NCBI RefSeq assembly: GCF_031143425.1
Contig: NC_090439.1
Location: 639,035,465-639,099,464, forward strand
DNA: 64,000 bases
Source of the DNA: Pleurodeles waltl
Lineage: Eukaryota > Chordata > Amphibia > Caudata > Salamandridae
Reading direction: 5' to 3'
Shown: positions 20,579-30,420 of the stretch, piece after piece
How positions within the stretch are numbered: position 1 is the first letter of the stretch
How the letters are laid out: the number at the start of each line of letters is the position of its first letter
Position numbers and translations under genes: made by a program
Notes under the pieces: generated by a model
The model's database searches: none
What the model was told of the DNA's origin: nothing
What the model saw: the letters and a program-made list of their open reading frames with translations, nothing else

Positions 20579-22109
20579 TGTTAGTCCTGACACGCCGAGG
20601 TAGTTTCCCCAAACCTTTTGCTTTTTCTATACGGTTTTGCTGATTCTCTTAGAGTGGCTTTGGGGCCCTAGGCACTTCCCCAATGTGAATACAGTGTGAA
20701 AGCGCATGCACCTTCCTACCTATGCCAGGAAACTGGTGCTGACCAGTATATGTTACAGCAGGCCTAGATGGGCACACTTGTACCTGTGTGATGTCCTTTA
20801 ACTTGTGTCCAGCCTGCCCCTGCATGCTTGTGCGTGTGCCACGGCACATGTGCCCATGTAGTGAAAGAATACTTGTGTGTTTTCACTACACTTGAGAGCT
20901 GCTCTGCCCATAACTTAACATCGGGATAGGTTACAATTGATCCTGAACTGTAACAGTGAATTGCAGTGGAGCAGCCTCATGCTGGTCAATATAATTGGAT
21001 TCACAAGGACAAACCCATTCCCGTGGTAAAGGCGGTTTTGCCAGTAATGCTCTAGAAATGCCACTTCTAGGAAGTATGTTCTAAGAACTCTCTTTTGGTG
21101 CCTCTTAATTAAAACTCCATTTGACTGGAGGCTGGAAAAAGCACATCTGTACATTCCTCAGTGGCTGCCATAAAACTTGGCACCCAGAACGAAAGGCCAC
21201 TGCAGTTGAAGGCCTGGCTGGATAGATTGGAGGGAGAGGTTTTGACACTTGGCCTCTAGATCATGGCCCCACTAAAGATAATGATCTGCATTCCATGGCC
21301 CCATGGCAGAAAGGACTGAAATTTAGGGGAGACATCTATGGTTCAAAAGGGAACCCTTTGAACCACCCCCAACTCCAAAGGCACACATAAGTATAACTAG
21401 GGGTACCACACTTCAGCAACGTAGAGATACACATGCAGGAACGTAAGACAGAGATGCTGGGCCACGTGGTGCACACTGCCAGAGGAATCTGTTGTGCACA
21501 AGGAGTATTTACTTCCCCCAGGAAGAAACCGCACACCATTCTGACATTGTGGTTGGCCTGGACAAACTGGTCTCTGCAGTGTGGTACTCTGAAGTATGCT
21601 CTCCAAGGATATAATGCCATACCCCCTGTTCTCTCGTGCAGGTCTCAGGGACATCAAAGACCTCCTGTGAAGAACCTACACCTTCTACTGGTGTCATCTG
21701 GAGAGCAGTGCCCTCGTGAGTTCTTGCATCGTCGGCTGGACTGCATCGGGCAGCAGCGATGCAAGCGCTGTAGCAATTATGCTATCTGGAAACTGAATTT
21801 GCTTGGTGTGGTGCATTTAAAATATTGCCTGCATTTCAATGAATGTGGCCCTTCATCCTGGGGCCACGAGACGCATAAGCTGCTGGTTTGTTGTGAGCAG
21901 ATTTACAGGTGCAGGAACCGGCGTGGCCTGCACTTGTCCAGTGTGTTGTATTTCTCTCATGCAACTCCCGACTGCATGCTCATTGTGTGTGGTGTCCGTG
22001 TTACAGGTGATGGCCCTCTGAGGTGTGGGTGTCCCAGGAGCAGTGCCATATCCTTCCTCATGCGGCCTAGCTGAACTTGCATCTTTTGTGTGTGTAGTTG
22101 GATCAACTG

Positions 22110-22790
22110 GTGTGACTCAAGTCATAGCGCACCAGGCTTTGTGCCTCATTCCAGGGAGGCACGGAGTTAGAATCCTTTGTGTATGTGCTCAAGAATTGTC
22201 TGGTGTGACTCAGGTCATCATACACCAGACTTTGTGCCTCAATCCAGGGAGGTACGAAAATTGAGCATTTTGTGTTGGCGATCGGGATTGTCTGTTGCGA
22301 CTCAAGTCATTGCACACCAGACACTGGCCCTCATTCTAGGGAGGTATGATATTGGACATGTGTTTGCGATTGGCAGTGTCTGGTGCAATTCAAGTCAGCT
22401 CGTACTAGACATTGTGCCTCACTCCAGGGGGGGTTCAGGAGTGGAATCCTTTTCGTGTGTTTTACCGGATTGTCTGGTGCGGCTCAAGCCAACGTGCAAC
22501 AGATGCTGTGCCTCATTCCAGGGAGGTACAACACTGAGCACTTTGTGTGTGCAATTGGAACCTGTCTGATGTGACTCAAGTCATTGCGCACCATACGTTG
22601 TTTCTCGTTCCAGGGAGGTACAGCATTGAGCACTTTGAGTTTGTGATCAGAATCATCATGCACCCATCGTAGCACCTCCATCTAGGGAGGTGTGGATTGG
22701 TGTCTCTTTGTCTGCAACCAGGACCATCTGGGACTTCTCAAGTCATTGCATCCCAGACGTTGTGCCTCCTCCCAGGGAGGTGCGGGATTT
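22110..22790 (+). repeat. minisatellite inside the LTR, about 92-bp period, 8 copies
   Basis: The string CCAGGGAGG or a close variant recurs at 22151, 22244, 22336, 22424, 22518, 22610, 22682 and 22772. Each unit also has CAAGTCATTGCGCACCAGAC and TGTGCCTCATT. Units differ by many substitutions, so the array is old. The second LTR copy has the same kind of units at 31787-31990 and 36600-37000. Confidence 0.85.
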
Positions 22791-23546
22791 GGTAACTATT
22801 GTGTATTAGAGTGCCTGGCTCGGCTGGGTGCCACTGTGACCACTGTGTGTCTCTCAATGACCCTACCCCCATGCTTTGCAGACCTGGGCCCACGCCAGAA
22901 AGCATGGTGTGGTGACCTCTTAGTGAACTTCCCAAGTGGTGGCCAAAACTCCATTTGTTGACTATTATCTGCTCCGCTGGTATCTCTTCCTTTCCCCCAT
23001 ATAGTCCCTGAGTGCCTGAACAAGTGTGACTTTGGCTGTGTGCAACCTAGCATCTGGGGAAAGGTTGTTCGCATCCTCAGCTAGTGGGAGGCGGGGTAGT
23101 AGGGCCAGCTGGAGGGTGGAGGAATGGTTTGAGGCTAAGGGGGTACTTCGAGCGCAGTGACAACTAACCTGACGGATATGAGTGCACTGCATTAGGGTTG
23201 TGGGAGCGAGTGTTTGCGAGTGCGTAATTTATGAGCCGCCTGATATCCGTGGCACTGCTTGGCGATGCCGAGTGAGTGTGTGAGAGCGATTGCGGGTGAT
23301 TGTTAGACTGTATGATGGTGTTGCTAGACACGTTAATTCTTGCAAGAGGACTTACATGGTTGACATTGGATTTTACCTGTGCGGCCCAGGCCTCGGAGCT
23401 AATTTAAAGTGCTGCATTGCTATGTATGTACATATTGCTGCTATTGTTGTGAATTGGGGTGCACTCTAGGACTGTGTAGCATTGAACTGGGGTAATCTTG
23501 TGCTGACAACATTTGGTACCTCATATTGGTGCTGGGAGGGAAGGTA

Positions 23547-23755
23547 CAGGGAGTGCAGAATTATTAGGCAAATGAGTATTTTGACCACATCATCCTCTTT
23601 ATGCATGTTGTCTTACTCCAAGCTGTATAGGCTCGAAAGCCTACTACCAATTAAGCATATTAGGTGATGTGCATCTCTGTAATGAGAAGGGGTGTGGTCT
23701 AATGACATCAACACCCTATATCAGGTGTGCATAATTATTAGGCAACTTAACAAAA
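23547..23755 (+). repeat. Tc1 terminal inverted repeat, left
   Basis: Begins CAGGGAGTGCAGAATTATTA and ends GCATAATTATTAGGCAACTT. It contains two copies of the ATTATTAGGCAA motif, one at each end of the repeat. Confidence 0.95.
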
Positions 23756-23864
23756 AACAAATATATACCCATTTCAATTATTTATTATTACCAGTGAAAC
23801 CAATATAACATCTCAACATTCACAAATATACATTTCTGACATTCAAAAACAAAACAAAAACAAA

Positions 23865-24881
23865 TCAGTGACCAATATAGCCACCTTTCTTTGCAAGGAC
23901 ACTCAAAAGCCTGCCATCCATGGATTCTGTCAGTGTTTTGATCTGTTCACCATCAACATTGCGTGCAGCAGCAACCACAGCCTCCCAGACACTGTTCAGA
24001 GAGGTGTACTGTTTTCCCTCCTTGTAAATCTCACATTTGATGATGGACCACAGGTTCTCAATGGGGTTCAGATCAGGTGAACAAGGAGGCCATGTCATTA
24101 GATTTCCTTCTTTTATACCCTTTCTTGCCAGCCACGCTGTGGAGTACTTGGACGCGTGTGATGGAGCATTGTCCTGCATGAAAATCATGTTTTTCTTGAA
24201 GGATGCAGACTTCTTCCTGTACCACTGCTTGAAGAAGGTGTCTTCCAGGAACTGGCAGTAGGACTGGGAGTTGAGCTTGACTCCATCCTCAACCCGAAAA
24301 GGCCCCACAAGCTCATCTTTGATGATACCAGCCCAAACCAGTACTCCACCTCCACCTTGCTGGCGTCTGAGTCGGACTGGAGCTCTCTGCCCTTTACCAA
24401 TCCAGCCACGGGCCCATCCATCTGGCCCATCAAGACTCACTCTCATTTCATCAGTCCATAAAACCTTAGAAAAATCAGTCTTGAGATATTTCTTGGCCCA
24501 GTCTTGACGTTTCAGCTTGTGTGTCTTGTTCAGTGGTGGTCGTCTTTCAGCCTTTCTTACCTTGGCCATGTCTCTGAGTATTGCACACCTTGTGCTTTTG
24601 GGCACTCCAGTGATGTTGCAGCTCTGAAATATGGCCAAACTGGTGGCAAGTGGCATCGTGGCAGCTGCACGCTTGACTTTTCTCAGTTCATGGGCAGTTA
24701 TTTTGCGCCTTGGTTTTTCCACACGCTTCTTGCGACCCTGTTGACTATTTTGAATGAAACGCTTGATTGTTCGATGATCACGCTTCAGAAGCTTTGCAAT
24801 TTTAAGAGTGCTGCATCCCTCTGCAAGATATCTCACTATTTTTGACTTTTCTGAGCCTGTCAAGTCCTTCTTTTGACCCAT
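23865..24881 (-). CDS. Tc1-type transposase, DD37E, intact 338 aa
   Basis: Cuts and moves the element by TA-targeted cut-and-paste. The N-terminus (residues about 1-115) has two helix-turn-helix segments: LTGSEKSKIVRYLAEG...KRDHRTIKRFI, then a GRKKRVEKPRRKIT linker (GRPR-like hook) and HELRKVKRAAA...GVPKSTRCAIL. The catalytic domain shows LWTDEM (first Asp), GGGGVLVWAGI, FMQDNAPSHAS (second Asp) and PDLNPIENLWSIIK (Glu). I count 37 residues between the second Asp and the Glu; classical Tc1 has 34, so this is the DD37E group. The length is normal for the family. The start ATG is the first in frame, about 10 bases inside the right inverted repeat border. There are no stops or frameshifts, unlike every other mobile gene in the window. 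Confidence 0.95.
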   Translation of the reverse strand: MGQKKDLTGSEKSKIVRYLAEGCSTLKIAKLLKRDHRTIKRFIQNSQQGRKKRVEKPRRKITAHELRKVKRAAATMPLATSLAIFQSCNITGVPKSTRCAILRDMAKVRKAERRPPLNKTHKLKRQDWAKKYLKTDFSKVLWTDEMRVSLDGPDGWARGWIGKGQRAPVRLRRQQGGGGVLVWAGIIKDELVGPFRVEDGVKLNSQSYCQFLEDTFFKQWYRKKSASFKKNMIFMQDNAPSHASKYSTAWLARKGIKEGNLMTWPPCSPDLNPIENLWSIIKCEIYKEGKQYTSLNSVWEAVVAAARNVDGEQIKTLTESMDGRLLSVLAKKGGYIGH

Positions 24882-24890
24882 TTTGCCAAA

Positions 24891-25099
24891 GGAAAGGAAG
24901 TTGCCTAATAATTATGCACACCTGATATAGGGTGTTGATGTCATTAGACCACACCCCTTCTCATTACAGAGATGCACATCACCTAATATGCTTAATTGGT
25001 AGTAGGCTTTCGAGCCTATACAGCTTGGAGTAAGACAACATGCATAAAGAGGATGATGTGGTCAAAATACTAATTTGCCTAATAATTCTGCACTCCCTG
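24891..25099 (-). repeat. Tc1 terminal inverted repeat, right
   Basis: Complement of the left repeat, with one clear difference near the outer end (AAATTAG against AAATGAG in the same reading). Confidence 0.95.
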
Positions 25100-25485
25100 T
25101 ATTCTTTTTCTAAAGTGTGCATACTGCAAATGTCGTTTTAGCACAGCTAGGCCTAGGACTACTAGTGTTGTTTCAAATGGTGATTCCTGCCCAGAGTTAC
25201 ATGTTATTCATGCTGTATTAATTAGTGTGTTGGTTGAATACAAAACTTATTTAAATACACTGTGTGTAAAGTCTCTTTTGTGACTCTCATCATATTTGTT
25301 GTGTGGTATTGCTGTGCCATTGCTTTACACATTGCTCCTGTGATCAGCCTGAGTGCTCTGTTCGAAGTTACTGAAGGCGGTGCACAGGTTTTACAGTGAG
25401 TGCAATCACCCACCCCTGATGGGAGTGGTGAGTTCTACCTGGCTAGGGCCCAGTCTAGGCAAATCAGAATGTGCCACCTCCTACA

Positions 25486-25684
25486 TTTGGTGGTCAAGCA
25501 GTGGGATAGAACTTGCAATTGCAGAGCATCACACAGTAACTAACTGTGCGGCACGACTTCACGTTTGGCATAAAGCGTTCCTTTGTTCCTAAGACGTCCC
25601 CAAAAAGGGACGGTGAGTTAGACGGGGATGGGTGAACTCATTTTCCCCATAGATCTTAATTTGTACTTCCCCTAGTCTGATAAC
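25486..25684 (+). promoter_or_regulatory. putative primer-binding site and gag leader
   Basis: TGGTGGTCAAGCAGTGGG begins three bases after the proposed LTR end (CTACA). A TGG at this position is typical of tRNA-primed LTR elements. I cannot name the tRNA. The leader runs to the gag ATG at 25685. Confidence 0.4.
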
Positions 25685-27030
25685 ATGTTTGAGGGCCTAC
25701 CCGAGGTAGAGTTTGAGTTGGCTGACCTGGACACCTACACTGTGACACAGCTGAAAGAGGTTTGCCAGGCAAAGGGGTTGGTTTGCATGTGAAGAGCCAA
25801 GAAGGCGGAGTTGCAGGAAGCCTTAAGGGCCTTGGCAGAGGGCCACCCAGAGGGGGAAGTGGATAATGGGGAAGGGTTGGAGCACAGGGAAGAGTCAGAA
25901 CAAGGCCAGTGGAGACCTGATGGACAACCTATAAAGGGGATGGGCACCCTTTTCCCAGACCTGGGAGGCCCCTTTAGGACTGGCAGTAGTGTATCCTCAA
26001 GGAGCCAGTCCCCAGAAGAGATTGAGGACAGGAGAGAAGAAAGAGTTAAAGTTGAAGCTTGCTTGGACTGCCACGGAGCAGGTTCTAGCCCTTGCTGAAT
26101 TGGAAAAAGAGCAATTCTTGGCTAGATTAGATTAAAAGCAAGTTCTTGGTGAAAAGAGGCTAGCCATGCAAGAGAAAAAGATGGCTCATGAGCTCAGCCT
26201 CAGAGAGTTGGATATAAGAGCCCTACAAATAGGGTCGAACATTGGTAAGGGTGGCAGCACCACTACATTGTCTAACGAATTCCAAAGGATATAGTACAGT
26301 ATTACCAGATGGGGGCTCGCATTGACAAATGGTTGGCAGCCTGGAAGGTGACCTTGAAGGTGCACAGAGTCCCTGAAGAGAGCTGGGGAGGTAGTTTGTG
26401 GCGGTACAAGCCCCCCATGGGGAGGGACACTCTCCTGACCCTTGATGCAGGGGACCAGACTAACTACCCTGCCATGAAGGCCGTGCTAATCAGGAAGTTT
26501 GGAGTGACCCTGGAAAAATATCGCAAATGTTTAGGGCCAGCTGAAAACTGACCACCAAAAATTGGGTTGAATTCATAAACTATGTGAGTAAGGAACTGAA
26601 GGGTTGGGCGTTGAACAGCAAGGTAAAATGACTATAAAGTATTGTACAACTTGATCTTGAGGAAGCACCTCCTCGAGATCTGTTTTTCCAACTTGCACCA
26701 ACACCTGGTAGACAGCAAGCTGATGGATTGCCAGAAGCTTGCTGAGGAAGCAGACTTCTGGACCAGCACCCGCTGGAGTCCAAAAAGATCACTGGGGGGG
26801 ACTTCCAAAAAGGAGGTCAGGGCCCTCTCCAAAAGAAAGAGGGGAGTGACAAGAAGAAGGAGTCTTCTACCAGTACCCAAAAGCATCCCCCGGGGAAAGG
26901 GCATGGCCCAAATCCCCAATCCAGTCCCCCAAAGAAAACTTCCCTGGACAAAAATCCACCCCCAAGGACCCCAAAATGCTACGGGTATGGACACTACAAG
27001 TGAGATCTTAGGTGTCCTAAGTGAGTGATG
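25685..27030 (+). pseudogene. gypsy gag, broken
   Basis: Starts MFEGLPEVEFELADLDTYTV followed by TQLKEVCQAKG...AKKAELQEALRAL, which resembles a SAP-like DNA-binding helix pair. A stop sits at about 25790. Positions 26309-26551 give IDKWLAAWKV...ESWGGSLWRYKPPMGRDTLL, a capsid-like segment. A further helix-rich part follows at 26642-26780. Near 26975-27020 is CYGYGHYK then RCPK, a zinc knuckle in which the second Cys has become Tyr. Several stops and frame changes. It would form the particle core if intact. Confidence 0.7.
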
Positions 27031-27079
27031 GGGAGGAGGAAGACCCCAGTATGAGTGAGAGGTTAGTGGAGTTACTCTG

Positions 27080-27325
27080 GTGTCCCTGGGTGACAGTGAG
27101 ATGGTGCCATGGATCCATGTGCCTGCTAACACAGCAAAGTATAGGCAACGGGTCACTGTCAATGGTCAGGGGGTAGAGGCACTGAGGGATACAGGGGCCA
27201 GTATGACTATCGTAAGACGTCAGCTGGTCTCCCCAGAGCAGGTCATCCCCAAACCACCCACAGAGAGGGTTGTTCCCCGATGGCCCAGGTGCCATTTGAG
27301 TGTGGGGGGATCTCAAGCCTCTTGA
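27080..27325 (+). pseudogene. gypsy aspartic protease domain
   Basis: The open stretch includes RVTVNGQGVEALRDTGASMT, with the retropepsin D-T-G-A active-site loop, followed by IVRRQLVSPEQV. The second protease half after about residue 65 is lost in a frame break. It sits directly between gag and integrase. Confidence 0.75.
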
Positions 27326-27339
27326 AGGTCTCTGTGAGT

Positions 27340-27935
27340 CCCAACGTCTCATCCTGTTTCTGGTGGATCATGCACTAGGTACCCACAGGCGATCCCTCTG
27401 CGGACCACAACCGCACCAGCGGTGGCATAGGCCCTGATTGGGATATTCACCTGAGTGAGATTCCCCAAGCAAGTGGTTTCTGAAAGTGGCAAGACCTTCA
27501 CATCGTCTTACATGCAAGCCATGTGGAAGAAGTGTGGAGTGACATGTAAGTTATCCACCCCTTACCACCCTCAACAGGGAACAGATGTTCAACAAGAGCC
27601 TGAAGGGCATGATCAGAGACCTACCAGATGTCTGAGAAAAAAGTGGGATGTACCCTTGCCATGCCTATTGTTTACCTACCGGGAGGTCCCTCGGAAGGGA
27701 GGGGGTTTAGCCCCTTCAAGGCCAGGGGACCTCTGAGCTTGGCCGTGGAAGACTGGGGGCAGTCTCGCAAGAGAACTCCCCAGGATGTAGTAAGCTACAT
27801 GCTGGCCTTCCGTAGCCAAATGTTCCAGTTGTGGAAGCAAGCCTCCCGCAACTTAGAGGCCAGTCAGGATGTCATGAATGAGTGGTACAATAAGAACTCC
27901 ACTCCTGTGGAGTTGACACTTGAGCAGAAAGTGTA
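27340..27935 (+). pseudogene. gypsy integrase, core fragment, upstream of RT
   Basis: About 27350-27400 reads VDHAxRYPQAIPLRTTTAPA, the start of the integrase core. Then FPKQVVSESGKTFTSSYMQA and GVTCKLSTPYHPQQ follow; the second catalytic Asp is Glu (SES for SDx). The E-containing VERFN block is disrupted by a short deletion, and an alternative frame continues FNKSLKGMIRDLP. Later pieces include LLFTYREVP, GPLSLAVEDWGQ and NEWYNKNSTP, which fit the integrase C-terminus. The HHCC zinc part is missing, so the copy has an internal deletion between protease and integrase. Position before RT marks the Gmr1 lineage. Confidence 0.75.
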
Positions 27936-28035
27936 AGTCGAGAGGTCTCAGGTCACCATGTTAATGGTGAGTGATGGAGAGGAGGAGAGTGAACCACTCC
28001 TTAACCTCTAGACCTCTGAGGAGAGAGATGGTTCG

Positions 28036-28830
28036 GTGGATGGAGTGATCTTGTCCCCCACTCTCACTCTCGACCAGCAGAGGGTCTGTCACCGAGTGCT
28101 GGGGCTGGTCCCCTCACTGTTCTCCCTTATCCCGGGAACTACCGATCCATCTAGCCATGAGGTGGACACAGGTGACAACCTCCCTGTCAAGAGCAAATCT
28201 TATAGGTTGTCGGATAAGGTGAGGTCTAGCATCCAGGCAGATGATCTCTAAAATGCTAGAGCTGGGGGTCCTAGAACCTTCTAGCAGCCCCTGGTCCAGT
28301 CCAGTGGTTCTGGTACCGAAAGCCCACCCGGCGGGCAACACACCTGAGCTGAGGTTCTGTGTGGACTACAGGGGGCTAAATTTGGTGACCCGGATCCAGA
28401 TGCCCATTCTATTCCACGAGCGGATGAGTTGATCAATAGGTTGGGAGCGGCCCAGTATTTAAGTACCTTCGACCTCACCGCCATGTACTGGCAGATCACC
28501 CTCACTGAGGGAGCCAAGGAGAAAACTGCCTTCTACACTCTGGACAGGCCTTACTAATTTAGGTCATGCTCTTTGGGCTCAAGAATGCCCCCACCAACTT
28601 CCAGAGGTTGGTAAACCAGTCCCTTGCCAGTATGGAGGCCTTCTCGGCTGCTTATCTAGATGACACAGATGACAGTAACAGCTGGGAGGATCATTTCTTT
28701 CACCTCCAGGAAGTACTCCAGGCCCTGCACGAGGTAGGCTTTACTATCAAGGCCAATAAGTACCAGATATGGCAAGGATCAATAGTCTACTTGGGGCATT
28801 GGGTGGGCAGGGGTAAGGCATAACCCCTTC
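28036..28830 (+). pseudogene. gypsy reverse transcriptase, broken
   Basis: Pieces in order: [136 protein letters not shown], then LGHWVGRGKA. These are the classic Ty3/gypsy RT blocks, with the YLDD box kept. In-frame stops follow RSSIQADDL and the DRPY block, and frame changes occur near 28250-28430. Confidence 0.85.
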
Positions 28831-28859
28831 AGCCTAAGATTGAGGCCATCATAGCCTAG

Positions 28860-29488
28860 GAGCACCCAAGACCCAGATGGGTGTCAGAGCCTTATTGGGC
28901 CACACTGATGACTACCAGAGGTTTATCCAGGGATATGGCACTATCATGACTCCCTTGGCGGAGCTCACTTCAAAGAAGCAGCCCCTCAACGTAATATGGA
29001 CAGAGGCCTGCCAGGTTGCATTTTACTTTCTCAAGCAGGTCATGTGCACCGCCCTGGTGCTCCGGGCTCCTGACTATTCCTGAGAATTTATCGTTCAGAC
29101 AGACGTCTCCAAACATGGTATTGGGGTGGTACTTTCTCAGCCGAACGAGGAGGGCCTAGTCCAATCGGTAGTCTTTATCTCACGGGGGCTACTTCCCCGG
29201 GAACAGAGGTGGAACGCTATAGAAAGAGAATCCATTGCAGTAGTCTGGGCCCTAAAGAAGTTGAGGACGTATCCGTTTGGTACTCACTACCTTGTCCAAA
29301 TAGAACAAAGACTTTGCAGGTGGCTAATGCAGTTGAGGGGTGAGAATCTAAAGCTCTTAAGGTGGTCCATTACCTTACAGGGGATGGACTTCAGGGTAGA
29401 GCACCACCCAGGGGTGACCCACTCCAACGCAGACAGTCTATCTACATTTTTCTGCCTCAGTGAGGAGGACTACCTAGAATCTGGATAG
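28860..29488 (+). pseudogene. gypsy RT connection and RNase H
   Basis: RALLGHTDDYQRFIQGYGTI and MTPLAELTSKKQPLNVIWTE are the block between RT and RNase H. Then FIVQTDVSKHGIGVVLSQPN, SVVFISRGLLPREQRWNAIE, WALKKLRTYPFGTHYLVQ and FRVEHHPGVTHSNADSLST follow. These are the RNase H acidic blocks (TDVS, ERES, NADSLS). The stop at about 29082 breaks the frame. It removes the RNA template in active elements. Confidence 0.85.
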
Positions 29489-29504
29489 AACCCCCATCCC
29501 ACTT

Positions 29505-29522
29505 TCATCTAGGGGGGACACG
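29505..29522 (+). promoter_or_regulatory. polypurine tract before the 3' LTR
   Basis: CTAGGGGGGACACG lies immediately before TGTTAG. A purine run next to the 3' LTR primes plus-strand DNA in LTR elements. Confidence 0.6.
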
Positions 29523-29846
29523 TGTTAGTGCTGAGGTAGTGTTTCCCAAACATTTTACTTTTTCTACATAGTTTTGCTGATTCCTTTTGAGTGGCTTTGG
29601 GGCCCTAGGTGCTTTCCCACTATGAATACAGTGTGAAAGGGTGCACCTTCCAACCTATGCCAGGAAAGTGGCGCTGACCAGTATGTGAAAATATGCACAC
29701 TGGTGTGCCCCTGTATACTTGGCCTGTCACAGCAGGCCTGGATGGGCACACTTGCATCCATGTGGTGTCTTTTAACTTGTGTCCACCCTGCCTCTGCAAG
29801 CTTGTGCATGTGCCAGGACACATGTGCCCATGTACTGAAAGAATAC
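29523..29846 (+). repeat. 3' LTR of the gypsy element, truncated
   Basis: Aligned over about 320 bp with 20579-20880, from TGTTAG to TGTGCCCATGT and GAAAGAATAC. It then diverges completely. It includes an extra stretch near 29686-29730 (GTGAAAATATGCACACTGGT) absent from the 5' LTR. The rest of the LTR is missing. Confidence 0.8.
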
Positions 29847-30420
29847 CCAGGAAATGTAAAATTTCACAATCAAGGAACAAATATAAAAGACCTAATGACA
29901 AAACAATTGACATGCCAGACTCCTGGCTGAAATAATGAATTATGGTGAGAACAATTTTACTCCAGTCAATTTTACTCCAGTCTTCCAGTACAAATCATAT
30001 ATGTCTGTAAATCTCCTTTCCAGCACAGTCTACCTAGGAGATAGTTAATGAGCAAAACACATATTGAGGACACTCCTGTCTTCTGTGATTTAGTGTGAGT
30101 CTCAGATGTAATTGACTACATGTTTGGTTAAGAGAACTTCTCCAGCAAAGATGTCTACGTGTTTCGGACCCTTTCGAGTATGGGCCTCCTCAGGACAGTG
30201 GAAGAGTGAAGTGCCTGATGTAAAACAGTTTGCATACACATATGTATCTGTCCACAGAATACTGAAAATGTAAAATAAAATGAAAATGTTTTTTGGCACC
30301 GCATGACTTGCAAACCAATACAGGTGCTAGTCAACAAAAGAACCAGGGAAAAATACTGCAGTATCCCTGAAACAAAACTGCTCCCTATCCGAAGTCGTCT
30401 GCACCACCCCATTGTATGAT
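29847..30420 (-). mobile_element. Penelope-like flank fragment with hammerhead
   Basis: Non-coding. On the minus strand it reads TTACATCAGGCACTTCACTC, then the hammerhead (30197-30152), then CATCTTTGCTGGAGAAGTTC. This arrangement fits a PLE pseudo-LTR or 3' flank. It abuts the truncated 3' LTR of the gypsy element and has no coding part nearby, so its borders are uncertain. Confidence 0.5.
30152..30197 (-). ncRNA. minimal type I hammerhead ribozyme, canonical core
   Basis: Minus strand: TGTC (stem I), CTGAGGA (core CUGANGA), GGCCC-atactcgaaa-GGGTCC (stem II, 5 bp with one bulged T), GAAA, C-AC-G (2-bp stem III with U16.1), then TA and GACA (stem I). TGTC and GACA pair perfectly. All invariant core bases are present and the cleavage triplet would be GUA. 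Short stem III is the form known from Penelope-like elements, where the ribozyme is thought to process the element's RNA. Self-cleavage is not shown. Confidence 0.7.

Larger units (their letters stand above)
23547..25099 (-). mobile_element. Tc1/mariner element (DD37E type), structurally complete
   Basis: 1,553 bp, flanked by TA on both sides (23545-23546 and 25100-25101). Terminal inverted repeats of about 209 bp (23547-23755 and about 24891-25099) differ by about one base. It contains an uninterrupted transposase gene. The second LTR copy near 37765 (GGGAGGGAAGATAATATTTG) shows the empty site, proving insertion into the LTR. Nothing visible prevents mobility, though activity is inference. 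Confidence 0.95.
20579..25485 (+). repeat. 5' LTR of the gypsy element (about 3.35 kb without the nested Tc1)
   Basis: Begins TGTTAG and probably ends CTACA just before TTTGGTGGTCAAGC. It holds the Tc1 insertion at 23547-25099 and a 92-bp minisatellite at 22110-22790. Parts of the same LTR recur at 31787-32009 and 36570-38100, which confirms it as a repeated unit. The LTR is unusually long; its right end is inferred from the position of gag and the primer-site-like sequence. ORFs in it (for example 21433-22074) match nothing I know. Confidence 0.65.
20579..29846 (+). mobile_element. Gmr1-type Ty3/gypsy LTR retrotransposon, decayed, with nested Tc1 element
   Basis: Two direct repeats start TGTTAG (20579 and 29523) and share the strings GCTGATTC, GTGGCTTTGGGGCCCTAGG and AACCTATGCCAGGAAA-type blocks over about 320 bp. 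Between them lie gag, protease, integrase, RT and RNase H on the plus strand, then a purine-rich tract. Integrase comes before RT, the domain order of the Gmr1 lineage. All coding regions carry stops. The right LTR is cut after about 29846. Confidence 0.85.

Noticed and set aside
21433..22074. 213-aa plus-strand ORF in the 5' LTR
   Set aside because: Lies inside an LTR in minisatellite-bearing DNA and shows no domain; an accessory gene cannot be excluded but is not supported.
23868..24845. Plus-strand ORFs across the Tc1 element
   Set aside because: Shadows of the minus-strand transposase gene.
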